Shown here: positions 53,208 to 61,113 of the stretch, one piece after another | How positions within the stretch are numbered: the stretch's first letter is position 1 | Layout: every line of letters begins with the position of its first letter | Assembly: GCF_002902905.1 (NCBI RefSeq) | Contig: NZ_CP026124.1 | Span: 1,798,001-1,862,000, forward strand | Direction of reading: 5' to 3' | Source: Achromobacter sp. AONIH1 | GTDB taxonomy: Bacteria; Pseudomonadota; Gammaproteobacteria; Burkholderiales; Burkholderiaceae_B | Length of the DNA stretch: 64,000 nt | Position numbers and translations under genes: made by a program | The notes under the pieces: generated by a model | The model's input: only the letters and a program-made list of their open reading frames with translations | What the model was told of the DNA's origin: nothing | The model's database searches: none

Positions 53208-54155
53208 ATGAATATCCGTTTTCTCGAAACGATGATCTGGCTGTCCGAGTTGAAGAACTTCCGTGCCACGGCGGAACGCATGAACCTGACGCCGGCGGCG
53301 ATCTCCAACCGCATCGCCGTCATGGAGCAGGAACTGGGCATCCGGCTCTTCGAGCGCGACGTGCGCGAAGTCCGCCTGACCCAGGAGGGCCTGCTGTTCG
53401 TGGAGGGCGCGCGCGATATCGTCGCGCGCTATGGCAGCCTGCTGACGGCGGTCCGGCCGGCCGCGACGGTCGAGGACACGGTGCGGATCGGCCTGGTGCC
53501 CAGCATGGCGTTTACCTTGCTGGCGGGCATCATGGAGCTGCTGCGCAGCAAATTCCCGCATATCCGCGTTGCCATCACCACGGACACTTCCGGCCCGCTG
53601 GCCGAGCGCCTGGAGCGGCGCGAGCTCGATGTGGTGCTGGGCCTGCCGGGGCCGAGGCGTGAACAGTACCGCGTACTGGACCTGTGCACGTTCGGCATGT
53701 TCTGGATCGCGCATGGCGGACTGGCGATCAGCGAGCAGGCGCTGGGCAGGGACGACCTGCAGAGCCATCCCATCATTTCCTACGAGATCGGGATGTACAA
53801 CCACGGCCGCCTGGTGCAATACCTGTCCGAAAGCGGTTTCGAGCGTTCGCTGGTCCACTACTCCAATTCGCTGGCCACCACGGTCTGCATGATCACGGCC
53901 GGAATCGGCATCTCGGTGCTGCCGCCCATCGTCATCCAGAACGAACTGCGCAGTGGCGCGCTGCGGGTGCTGAATGTCAGGCCGGCCTTTCCGCCGACCA
54001 GCTATTGCGCCTACTACCTGGAAAGCCCGTCCTCCCGCCTTGCGCCACTGATCGCGTCCATTGCCCATGAGGTCGCGACCCAATTCTGTTCGCTGTACGA
54101 CGACGCGCTGGTCTGTCAGCAGGGCAATGCCGTAGGTCTCGGGCCGCTGGCCTGA
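53208..54155 (+). CDS. LysR-type regulator of the amidase/aldolase cluster
   Basis: A 315-residue LysR regulator: HTH in MIWLSELKNFRATAERMNLTPAAISNRIAVMEQELGIRLFERDVREVRLT, then a periplasmic-binding-like effector domain. Same strand, 118 bp after the RraA-like gene. It closes the inserted cluster and probably responds to the imported substrate or an intermediate. Confidence 0.9.
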   Translation: MNIRFLETMIWLSELKNFRATAERMNLTPAAISNRIAVMEQELGIRLFERDVREVRLTQEGLLFVEGARDIVARYGSLLTAVRPAATVEDTVRIGLVPSMAFTLLAGIMELLRSKFPHIRVAITTDTSGPLAERLERRELDVVLGLPGPRREQYRVLDLCTFGMFWIAHGGLAISEQALGRDDLQSHPIISYEIGMYNHGRLVQYLSESGFERSLVHYSNSLATTVCMITAGIGISVLPPIVIQNELRSGALRVLNVRPAFPPTSYCAYYLESPSSRLAPLIASIAHEVATQFCSLYDDALVCQQGNAVGLGPLA

Positions 54156-54256
54156 ACTCCCCTGATGGCGCATGCGGGCGCGCCGGGGAGGGGAGCTGGT
54201 GCCATAATTGCGCTTTACGCCGCATGGCGGGCTTTCGTTGCAACAGCAGGCCGGTG

Positions 54257-55831
54257 GTGAGAGAACCCATATCCGACTCCGACGCATCCGATGGCGCGGG
54301 CGCGCGCCCATCCCGACCGCCGCGCATCGGCATCCGGGCGTTGCTCATCATCCTGCTGTTGCCAGGCGTGATCGCGCTGCTGGTCATCGACAGCCTGTAC
54401 GACTACCGCACGCTGGCGGCGATCACCAACGAGGCCTATGACAGCGCCCTGGTGGAGCCCGCCCGGGTGCTGGAAAGCAGCCTGGAGTTCACGCCCGAGG
54501 GCAATCTGCAGGTGGCCACGCCGCTTTACGCGCAGGTCATGCTGGAATCCCGCGCCGGCCTGCGCAAGTATTTCCGCATCGAGGAAATCAATCCACCGCT
54601 GCCCGACGGCGCGCCGGTGCCCACGGAGCAAGGCAAGACCTTGCTGGGCATGCCCGAGATGCCGCGCCCGCCCGAATGGCCGCGTTCGAATGGCCTGCCC
54701 ATTTTCTACGACAGCGTGTACCGCAACGATCCCGTGCGCGTGGTGGCGGTGGTGCGTGACCTGTACTACCAGGGCATGCACCGGCAGGTGCTGGTGATGG
54801 TGGCGGAAAGCACGGGCAAGCGCATCGAGGCCGAGAGCAACGCGCAGCGCCAGGAAATCCTGCGCGATGCGCGCATGCTGGCGCTGGTGGCGCTGCTGGT
54901 CTGGTGGGGCGTGTCCTGGGCGCTCAAGCCGCTGCGCCGGCTGCGCGCCGACATCCGCGGCCGCCGTCCGGATGACCTGACGCCGCTGGACGCGGCGCGC
55001 GTGCCGAGCGAAGTGGCGCCGCTGGTCGATGCCGTCAATCATCACATCGCGCGCTATCGGCGGGTGCTGGACGAGCAGTCGCAGTTCCTGGCCGACGCCT
55101 CTCACCAGCTGCGCACGCCGCTGGCGATCATGCTGACCCAGGCGCAATACGCGCTGCGCGAGCGCGATCCGGCGCGCGCGCAGGAAGGCCTGCGGGCCAT
55201 TGTGGGCCAGCTGGGGCGCACGCGCCGCCTGACGGAACAGCTGCTGTCGTTGGCGCACGCCAACCAGGCCGAGTCGCTGCCGCGTCAGTTGCTGGACATG
55301 AACGACGTATCGCGTGAAGTGGTGCTGAAGTATCTGCCGCTGGCGCACGAAAAGCAGCAGGATCTGGGCTGGAGCTGCGCCGAAGCCGAGGACGGCGTGG
55401 ATACGTCGTTGCCTGTGTCCGGCAGCGAGGCCGAGCTGCACGAGGCCCTGTCCAACCTGGTTCACAACGCGATCCACTACGCGCCTGCCGGCGCGCGCAT
55501 CACGGTCTCGGTCGGCAGGGCTGACGGACGCGTCGAAGTCGCAGTGTCCGACAATGGGCCGGGGCTGGATCCGGAGCTGCGCGCGCGCGCCTTCGCGCGT
55601 TTCGAGCGTGTCGGCACGGACCGGCCGGAGGCCGCATCGTCGGGTTCGGGCCTGGGCCTGGCGATCGCGCGGGCCTATGCGCGCCGCAACGACGGCGACA
55701 TCGAGCTGCGCGATGGAGAGCCCAATGGCCAGGGAGGCGTCGGCCTGGCATCGGTGCTGTGGCTGCCGCTGGCGCCGACGGTGTCGCCGTACCCCCGCAC
55801 CGTAGAGATCGAACTCAAGGGCGATCAGTAG
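54257..55831 (+). CDS. Sensor histidine kinase (TctE-like)
   Basis: Inner-membrane kinase with the TctE-type N-terminal sensor domain: helix (IRALLIILLLPGVIALLVI), periplasmic domain (about residues 45-205), second helix, then the H-box FLADASHQLRTPLAIMLTQ and the ATPase motifs NLVHNAIHYAP, DNGPGLD and GSGLGLAIAR. The GTG at 54257 has AGCAGG 6 nt upstream; an ATG at 54224 is the alternative. It precedes tctBA and is probably the partner of the regulator at 45960. Confidence 0.9.
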   Translation: MREPISDSDASDGAGARPSRPPRIGIRALLIILLLPGVIALLVIDSLYDYRTLAAITNEAYDSALVEPARVLESSLEFTPEGNLQVATPLYAQVMLESRAGLRKYFRIEEINPPLPDGAPVPTEQGKTLLGMPEMPRPPEWPRSNGLPIFYDSVYRNDPVRVVAVVRDLYYQGMHRQVLVMVAESTGKRIEAESNAQRQEILRDARMLALVALLVWWGVSWALKPLRRLRADIRGRRPDDLTPLDAARVPSEVAPLVDAVNHHIARYRRVLDEQSQFLADASHQLRTPLAIMLTQAQYALRERDPARAQEGLRAIVGQLGRTRRLTEQLLSLAHANQAESLPRQLLDMNDVSREVVLKYLPLAHEKQQDLGWSCAEAEDGVDTSLPVSGSEAELHEALSNLVHNAIHYAPAGARITVSVGRADGRVEVAVSDNGPGLDPELRARAFARFERVGTDRPEAASSGSGLGLAIARAYARRNDGDIELRDGEPNGQGGVGLASVLWLPLAPTVSPYPRTVEIELKGDQ

Positions 55832-56040
55832 TCTCTTCCTGCTTTTTTCCTTCAGCTTTCAATGGGCTGGCTTCCGTGCTCAGGGATTACCCCTGGATTC
55901 AGGGGCGCGACAGCGCAGGGAAAGCGGATTCGCAGCTTGCTTGCGTAACCTGACTTCCAGCCTGCAGCAATGGGCTGGGCGCCGCGCATTCCGGGCGGCG
56001 TCTCAAGGACCGGCACGGGTCCTGCTTGAGGAGGATGGAA

Positions 56041-56514
56041 GTGCAGAAAACAATCAACAGAAAAGACTATTACGGCGGCGCCCTGATGGTCTTGATCGGA
56101 CTGGGGGCGATCTACGGCGGCAGTGACTATCACATCGGCACGCTGAGCCACATGGGTCCGGGATTTTTTCCCGCCGCGTTGGGTGGCCTGCTCGCACTGA
56201 CGGGCGTGCTGATCGCCGTATCCGCGCGTTCTGGCCAGGCTTCGGAGCCTGTGCCGGGCGAAGCCCACAGTCATAGCCTGCCCGACTTGCGCGGCAGCGT
56301 CTGCATCCTGCTGGGCATCTTGGCGTTCCTGGGCCTGGGCCACTACGGCGGCCTGCTGCCGGCGACCTTCGCCATCGTCTTCATTTCCGCGCTGGGCGAC
56401 CGCAACAACACGGTCAAGCAGGCCCTGGTGCTCGCGTTGGGCATGTCCGTGGTCGCGGTCGTGGTCTTCTGGTGGGCGCTGCAACTGCAGCTGCCGCTCT
56501 TTCGCTGGGGTTGA
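56041..56514 (+). CDS. tctB: Tripartite tricarboxylate transporter small subunit TctB
   Basis: A 157-residue four-helix membrane protein of the TctB family (DYYGGALMVLIGLGAIYGGSDYHIG and GPGFFPAALGGLLALTGVLIA are characteristic). A strong GAGGAGG lies 6 nt before the GTG at 56041; the ATG at 56035 touches it and is disfavoured. tctA follows after 6 bp. The binding-protein gene tctC, usual in this operon, is missing here. Confidence 0.92.
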   Translation: MQKTINRKDYYGGALMVLIGLGAIYGGSDYHIGTLSHMGPGFFPAALGGLLALTGVLIAVSARSGQASEPVPGEAHSHSLPDLRGSVCILLGILAFLGLGHYGGLLPATFAIVFISALGDRNNTVKQALVLALGMSVVAVVVFWWALQLQLPLFRWG

Positions 56515-56520
56515 CGCGCC

Positions 56521-58044
56521 ATGATCTCGCAATCCTTGATGGATCTCTGGTACGGCTTCGGCGTCGCCTTCCAGTGGCACAACCTGATGTGGTCGTTCTT
56601 CGGCGTGCTGGTGGGCAACCTCATCGGTGTGCTGCCCGGCATGGGTGCCCTGTCGGCGATCTCGATCCTGCTGCCGCTCACCTATGTGATGCAGCCGGTG
56701 CCGGCCATCCTGATGCTGGCCGGCATCTTCTACGGTTCGCAGTATGGCGGCGCCATCGGCGCGATCCTGCTGAACCTGCCTTCGCACCCGCCGCACGCGG
56801 TCACCTGCCTGGACGGTTATCCACTGACCAAGCAGGGCAAGGGCGGCACCGCGCTGGGCATCACCATGATCTGCTCGTTCTTCGCGGCGTCGGTGGGCAT
56901 CATCGTCATGATCTTCGCCTCGCCGCTGTTAGTGGAGGTGGCGTTCAAGTTCGGGCCGACGGAGATCTTCTCCATCATGCTGCTGGGCCTGCTGGCTGGC
57001 GCCACGATGTCCCGAGGTTCGCCGCTGAAGGGCGTGGCGATGACGCTGTTCGGCCTGATGTGCGGCGTGGTCGGCACCGATGTGAACACCGGCACTATCC
57101 GCTTCTCGTTCGGCCTGCTGGACCTGTCTGACGGCCTGGAGCTGGTGGCGATCTCGATGGGCCTGTTCGGCGTGGCCGACTTCCTGATGAGCGTGAACCG
57201 CATGACCATCATCGGCAGCGGCGCCAAGCTGCGCCTGCGCGACATGCGGCCCAGCAAGCAAGAGCTCAAGACCGCATTCATGCCGATGGTGCGCGGCACG
57301 CTGGTCGGCACGCTGTTCGGCGCCATGCCGGGCACCGGCCCCACCATCACCACCTTCGTGGCCTATGCGCTGGAGCGCAAGATATCCAAGGCGCCAGAGA
57401 AATTCGGTACCGGCATGATCGCGGGCGTGGCCTCGCCCGAGGCGTCCTCGCACTCCAAGACGCAGGTGGATTTCATCCCCACCATGAGCCTGGGCATCCC
57501 CGGCGACGCGGTCATGGCGCTGATCCTGGGCGCGCTGCTGATCCAGGGCATCCAGCCCGGTCCACAGCTCATCACCGAGCATCCGGACATCTTCTGGGGG
57601 CTGATCGCCAGCTTCTGGGTCGGCAACGTGCTGCTGATGGTGTTGAACGTGCCGTTGATCGGCGTCTGGGTGAAACTGCTGCAGGTGCCTTACCGTTATC
57701 TGTTCCCGTCGGCCCTGTTCTTCATCGCGGTGGGCGTATTCAGCACTCAGAACAGCCTGTTCCAGATCTGGGAAGTGCTGGCGTTCGGGGTGATTGGCGC
57801 CGTGTTGATGACGCTGGAGTTCTCGGTGGCGCCCATCCTGCTGGGCTTCGTGCTCGGCCCGATGGTGGAAGAGAACTTCCGGCGCGCGCTGCTGCTGTCG
57901 CGCGGCGACCTGATGGTGTTCGTCCAGCGGCCGATCAGTGCCTGGTTCATCGGCGCCAGCGCCTTGCTGATCCTGCTGCAGGTCTGGGCCTTCCTGCGTC
58001 GTGGCAAGGCCAAGGACAAGCCCGAAGTCGCGTCCGCGGCCTGA
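56521..58044 (+). CDS. tctA: Tripartite tricarboxylate transporter large subunit TctA
   Basis: A 507-residue membrane transporter with about eleven helices. Family motifs are VGNLIGVLPGMGALSAISILLPLTY, FYGSQYGGAIGAILLNLPSHPPHAVTCLDGYPL, and the C-half duplicate GAMPGTGPTITTFVAYALERKI with SPEASSHSKTQVDFIPTMSLGIPGDAVMALILGAL. Imports a di- or tricarboxylate such as citrate, coupled to ions, using a TctC protein from elsewhere. Followed by a strong terminator. Confidence 0.95.
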   Translation: MISQSLMDLWYGFGVAFQWHNLMWSFFGVLVGNLIGVLPGMGALSAISILLPLTYVMQPVPAILMLAGIFYGSQYGGAIGAILLNLPSHPPHAVTCLDGYPLTKQGKGGTALGITMICSFFAASVGIIVMIFASPLLVEVAFKFGPTEIFSIMLLGLLAGATMSRGSPLKGVAMTLFGLMCGVVGTDVNTGTIRFSFGLLDLSDGLELVAISMGLFGVADFLMSVNRMTIIGSGAKLRLRDMRPSKQELKTAFMPMVRGTLVGTLFGAMPGTGPTITTFVAYALERKISKAPEKFGTGMIAGVASPEASSHSKTQVDFIPTMSLGIPGDAVMALILGALLIQGIQPGPQLITEHPDIFWGLIASFWVGNVLLMVLNVPLIGVWVKLLQVPYRYLFPSALFFIAVGVFSTQNSLFQIWEVLAFGVIGAVLMTLEFSVAPILLGFVLGPMVEENFRRALLLSRGDLMVFVQRPISAWFIGASALLILLQVWAFLRRGKAKDKPEVASAA

Positions 58045-58067
58045 AGCGGTTCGAGGCGGCTGGGAAG

Positions 58068-58097
58068 ACGGCCCGGCGGATTGTTCCGCCGGGCCGT
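58068..58097 (+). terminator. Strong rho-independent terminator after tctA
   Basis: A 13-bp perfect stem: 58068-58080 pairs with 58085-58097 around the loop TTGT, core ACGGCCCGGCGGA. TTTGATTT follows. Ends the tctE-tctBA transcript. Confidence 0.88.
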
Positions 58098-58164
58098 TTG
58101 ATTTGTGCCGCGCCTTGCCGCATGCTTGCGCTTTCCCCCGTTGCTCAGCGCTGGACGATCCTTC

Positions 58165-59094
58165 ATGCACATTCTCTTCGCTTGCCCGCTCCACGATCCC
58201 GATGCCTGGGTGCCGCGCCTGCAGGCTGCCATGCCCGGTTGCCGCATTTCCGTGTGGGACCCGGAAGGCCCGCCTTCCGGCGCCGAGGCCGCCCTGGTAT
58301 GGCGTCCGCCAGCCGAGTTGTTCGCGCATGAACAGGGCATCCGGACGCTGTTCAACCTGGGCGCCGGCGTGGACGCGCTGCTCAAGATGAAAGAGATTCC
58401 GCCGCAAGTCAGCATTGTGCGGCTGGAAGATGCCGGCATGTCGGTGCAGATGGCGGAGTACGCGCTGTATGCGTTGCTGCGCGTGTCGCGTGATTTCCAG
58501 GCCTTCGACGAAGCCCAGGCGCGCCAGCATTGGGATACGCGCGAAGGCACGCGCCCGGCCGATTGGCCAGTGGGCGTGTTGGGACTGGGTCAGGTGGGCG
58601 CGCGCGTGGCGCAGACCTTGGCCGGGTTCGGCTATCCGGTGGCCGGCTGGTCGCGCACGCCCAGGGATCTGCCCGGCGTGCAATCCTACGCTGGCGAGCA
58701 GGCCTTGCCGGCGTTCCTGGCTCGCACCCGCTTCCTGGTGAACGTGCTGCCGCTGACGCCGGATACCGTGGGTATTCTCAACCGCGATACCTTGTCGCAA
58801 CTGTTGCCGGACGCACATCTGGTCAACGTCGGCCGCGGCGACCACCTGGTCGAGGAAGACCTGGTCGAGATGCTGGAAGAGGGCGAGATCGCCGGCGCCA
58901 CGCTGGACGTGTTCCGCACCGAACCCTTGCCGAAGGACCATCCTTTCTGGCGCGATCCCCGTGTTCATGTGACGCCGCACATCGCCGCGCGCACGTTGCG
59001 CGACGAGAGCATCGCCCAGATCGCGGCCAAGGTCGCGCAACTGATGCGTGGCGAGCCGATCAGCGGCGTGGTGGAGCGCAATCGCGGCTATTGA
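58165..59094 (+). CDS. ghrA: Glyoxylate/hydroxypyruvate reductase A-like 2-hydroxyacid dehydrogenase
   Basis: A 309-residue D-2-hydroxyacid dehydrogenase of the GhrA class. NADP-type Rossmann motif VGVLGLGQVGARVAQTLAGFGYPVAGWSR; catalytic Arg in NVGRGDHLVEEDL, Glu in DVFRTEPLPKDHPFW and His in HVTPHIAA. Reduces glyoxylate or hydroxypyruvate to glycolate or glycerate in the cytoplasm. The start at 58165 matches the family; the open frame 60 bp upstream is not supported. Confidence 0.92.
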   Translation: MHILFACPLHDPDAWVPRLQAAMPGCRISVWDPEGPPSGAEAALVWRPPAELFAHEQGIRTLFNLGAGVDALLKMKEIPPQVSIVRLEDAGMSVQMAEYALYALLRVSRDFQAFDEAQARQHWDTREGTRPADWPVGVLGLGQVGARVAQTLAGFGYPVAGWSRTPRDLPGVQSYAGEQALPAFLARTRFLVNVLPLTPDTVGILNRDTLSQLLPDAHLVNVGRGDHLVEEDLVEMLEEGEIAGATLDVFRTEPLPKDHPFWRDPRVHVTPHIAARTLRDESIAQIAAKVAQLMRGEPISGVVERNRGY

Positions 59095-59105
59095 TCGCCC
59101 ACCCT

Positions 59106-59171
59106 CGAAGCGCCTTTGGCGCTTCCCCCTCAAGAGGGCATGCCTGCGGACCGGCAGGGCCGGATCCGCGC
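59106..59171 (+). repeat. Structured intergenic repeat, copy B
   Basis: Follows the ghrA stop in the same orientation. It contains AAGCGCCTTTGGCGCTT (hairpin), CCCCCTC...GAGGG, then GCGGACCGGC...GCCGGATCCGC, the same succession of modules as copy A (4904-4966). Confidence 0.6.
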
Positions 59172-59217
59172 TATCCCGATGACGCGGCGCCCGCGTCAGG
59201 CGACAGGCCCGGTTTTC

Positions 59218-60159
59218 TTACGCTGCCGCCACCGCTGGCGACGGCGCGCGTTCCAGCCGTTGGTAGGTGGCGGGGATGCGTTGCGACAGAAAGTCCAGCA
59301 GCGTGCGCACGGCGGGCATCATCCCGCGCCGCGAGGGGTAGATGCAGTGCACGATGCCTTCGGGCGACTGCCATTGCGGCAGCACGGGCACCAGCTGGCC
59401 GCGGCGCAGCTCCTCTTGCGTGGCGATGGACGGCAGCAGCGCGATGCCACGCCCGCGCACCGCGGCCTCGACGAGCACGATGAAGTCGTTGCAGGACAGC
59501 TGGGGCTTGAGCTCGATGTGGACCTCTTCGCCTTTATCGTTGCGCAGCGGCCAGCGCACCTCGTGCTGCGGGTCGCTGAAGCTCAGCGTGGTGTGGGCGG
59601 CCAGGTCCTGGGGCGTGTCCGGCGCGCCGTGACGTTGCAGGTAGCCCGGGCTGGCGACCAGCGTGCCGCGCGCGGTGCCCAGGTGGCGCACCACCAGTTC
59701 GGCGTCCGTGTCGAGCTTGGTGCGGACCCGCAGCGCGAGGTCCACCCCTTCGCTGATCAGGTCGACGCGCCGGTTGGACACCAGCAGTTGCACCGAGATC
59801 GCGGGCCAGGCATCCAGGAATTCTGGCAGCAGCGGCGCCAGGATGTCCTGGGCGATGGACACGGGACAACTCACGACCACCGGCCCGGCGGGCTCGGATT
59901 GCAGCTGACGCATGGCGTCGTCGGCGGCGCGCGCCGACGCGGCCATTTCCTTGCAGTAGTGCAGATAACGCTCACCCGCCGCCGTCAGGCGCAGCCGCCG
60001 CGTGGTCCGCTGCAGCAGGCGCACGCCCAGGCTTTCCTCCAGATGTGAAATGCGCCGCGACAGGCGCGACTTGGGAATGTCCAGCGCCCTGGCCGCGGCG
60101 CTGAAACCGCCTTGCTCGACGACTTGGGAAAAGTAGTACAGGTCATTGAGATCTTGCAT
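59218..60159 (-). CDS. LysR-type regulator divergent from azoR
   Basis: A 313-residue LysR regulator of the PA-type quinone/azoreductase class: HTH in LYYFSQVVEQGGFSAAARALDIPKSRLSRRISHLEESLGVRLLQRTTRRLRLT, with the RLLQRTTR variant typical of this subgroup. Divergent from azoR over a 204-bp gap with repeated GTTC/GAAC half-sites. Likely controls azoR in response to electrophiles or quinones. Confidence 0.9.
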   Translation of the reverse strand: MQDLNDLYYFSQVVEQGGFSAAARALDIPKSRLSRRISHLEESLGVRLLQRTTRRLRLTAAGERYLHYCKEMAASARAADDAMRQLQSEPAGPVVVSCPVSIAQDILAPLLPEFLDAWPAISVQLLVSNRRVDLISEGVDLALRVRTKLDTDAELVVRHLGTARGTLVASPGYLQRHGAPDTPQDLAAHTTLSFSDPQHEVRWPLRNDKGEEVHIELKPQLSCNDFIVLVEAAVRGRGIALLPSIATQEELRRGQLVPVLPQWQSPEGIVHCIYPSRRGMMPAVRTLLDFLSQRIPATYQRLERAPSPAVAAA

Positions 60160-60163
60160 GATT

Positions 60164-60188
60164 GTTCTAAGTTTGGAACGAACAGTTC
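60164..60188. promoter_or_regulatory. LysR operator candidate (azoR promoter)
   Basis: GTTC-N8-GAAC (60164-60179) with a T-N11-A layout is followed directly by GAAC-A-GTTC (60180-60188), giving four half-sites immediately before the LysR gene. Confidence 0.5.
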
Positions 60189-60363
60189 ATGTTAACCGGG
60201 TTTATGTTGCTAATGATGCCCGCTACAGTGAGGCCATGTGTTCGGGATCTGCCACCGCCCGCCGGGCGGCGAGCCAGACCGGCCCAGGTCCTGCGTCGCA
60301 GGGCCTGCGCTTGCAGACCCTGGCGACCCGCGGCATGGCGGGGCAATTACGGAGATATTTGCA

Positions 60364-60996
60364 ATGAAAACCCTGGTGATTCTTTCCTCGATTCTCGGCG
60401 ACCGTTCCAGGAGCCGGCAATTGGCCGACCACATGGTCGCCCGCATCAAGCAGGCGGATCCGAGCGCATCCATCACGCTGCGCGACATCGGCGCCGAACC
60501 CATTCCCTACTTCGACGGCGCCACCGCCGGCGCGCTGTTCACGCCCGCCGAAGCCCGCAGCCTGGAGCAGCAACGCATCGTTGAGCTGAGCGACACGTTG
60601 GTGGCGGAACTGATGGCCGCGGATCGCATCGTGTTCGCCGTGCCTGTGTACAACTTCAATTTGCCGGCGCAGTTCAAAAGCTACCTGGACTACCTGGCCC
60701 GTGCTGGCGTCACGTTCCGTTATACGCCGGAAGGCGTGCCCGAAGGGCTGGTCAAGGGTAAGCAGGTGTTTGTGCTGACTTCCCGAGGCGGCAAGGCCGA
60801 AGGCACGCCGGCCGATACGATGACGCCCTATCTGCGCCAGATGCTGGCCTTCATGGGGATGACGGATGTTACGTTTATCGCGGCTGAAGGCTTGGCGATG
60901 GGCGAGCTGGCCGCGATGGAAGGGCTGGCCCTGGCCAAGCAGCGGATCGACGAGTCGATGCCGGGCGCGGTCCAGCCCGCCTTGCAGGCGGCTTGA
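60364..60996 (+). CDS. azoR: FMN-dependent NADH:quinone/azo reductase
   Basis: A 210-residue flavodoxin-fold azoreductase. The FMN-phosphate loop is LSSILGDRSRSRQLAD, and the flavin contacts are in FAVPVYNFNLPAQFKSYLDYLARAGVTF and VLTSRGGKA. GGAGA lies 8 nt before the ATG. Reduces quinones and azo dyes by two electrons as protection. Followed by a bidirectional terminator. Confidence 0.93.
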   Translation: MKTLVILSSILGDRSRSRQLADHMVARIKQADPSASITLRDIGAEPIPYFDGATAGALFTPAEARSLEQQRIVELSDTLVAELMAADRIVFAVPVYNFNLPAQFKSYLDYLARAGVTFRYTPEGVPEGLVKGKQVFVLTSRGGKAEGTPADTMTPYLRQMLAFMGMTDVTFIAAEGLAMGELAAMEGLALAKQRIDESMPGAVQPALQAA

Positions 60997-61064
60997 GCGA
61001 TGTCCGTCATGAAGCGTGCTGCCGGGTCCACGGGGCGTTCTTCCAGGTGCGATCGGCAATGAAA

Positions 61065-61087
61065 AAAGCGGGCCGCAGGCCCGCTTT
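61065..61087. terminator. Bidirectional terminator between azoR and glxR
   Basis: AAAGCGGGCC (61065-61074) pairs with GGCCCGCTTT (61078-61087) around GCA. Flanking A and T runs serve both convergent genes. Confidence 0.85.
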
Positions 61088-61113
61088 CGCATGGACGCAG
61101 ACGCGGCGCGGCG

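Noticed and set aside
56929..59133. A 734-codon open frame on the minus strand
   Set aside because: Antisense to tctA and ghrA, both of which have full family motifs on the plus strand; it also crosses the tctA terminator.
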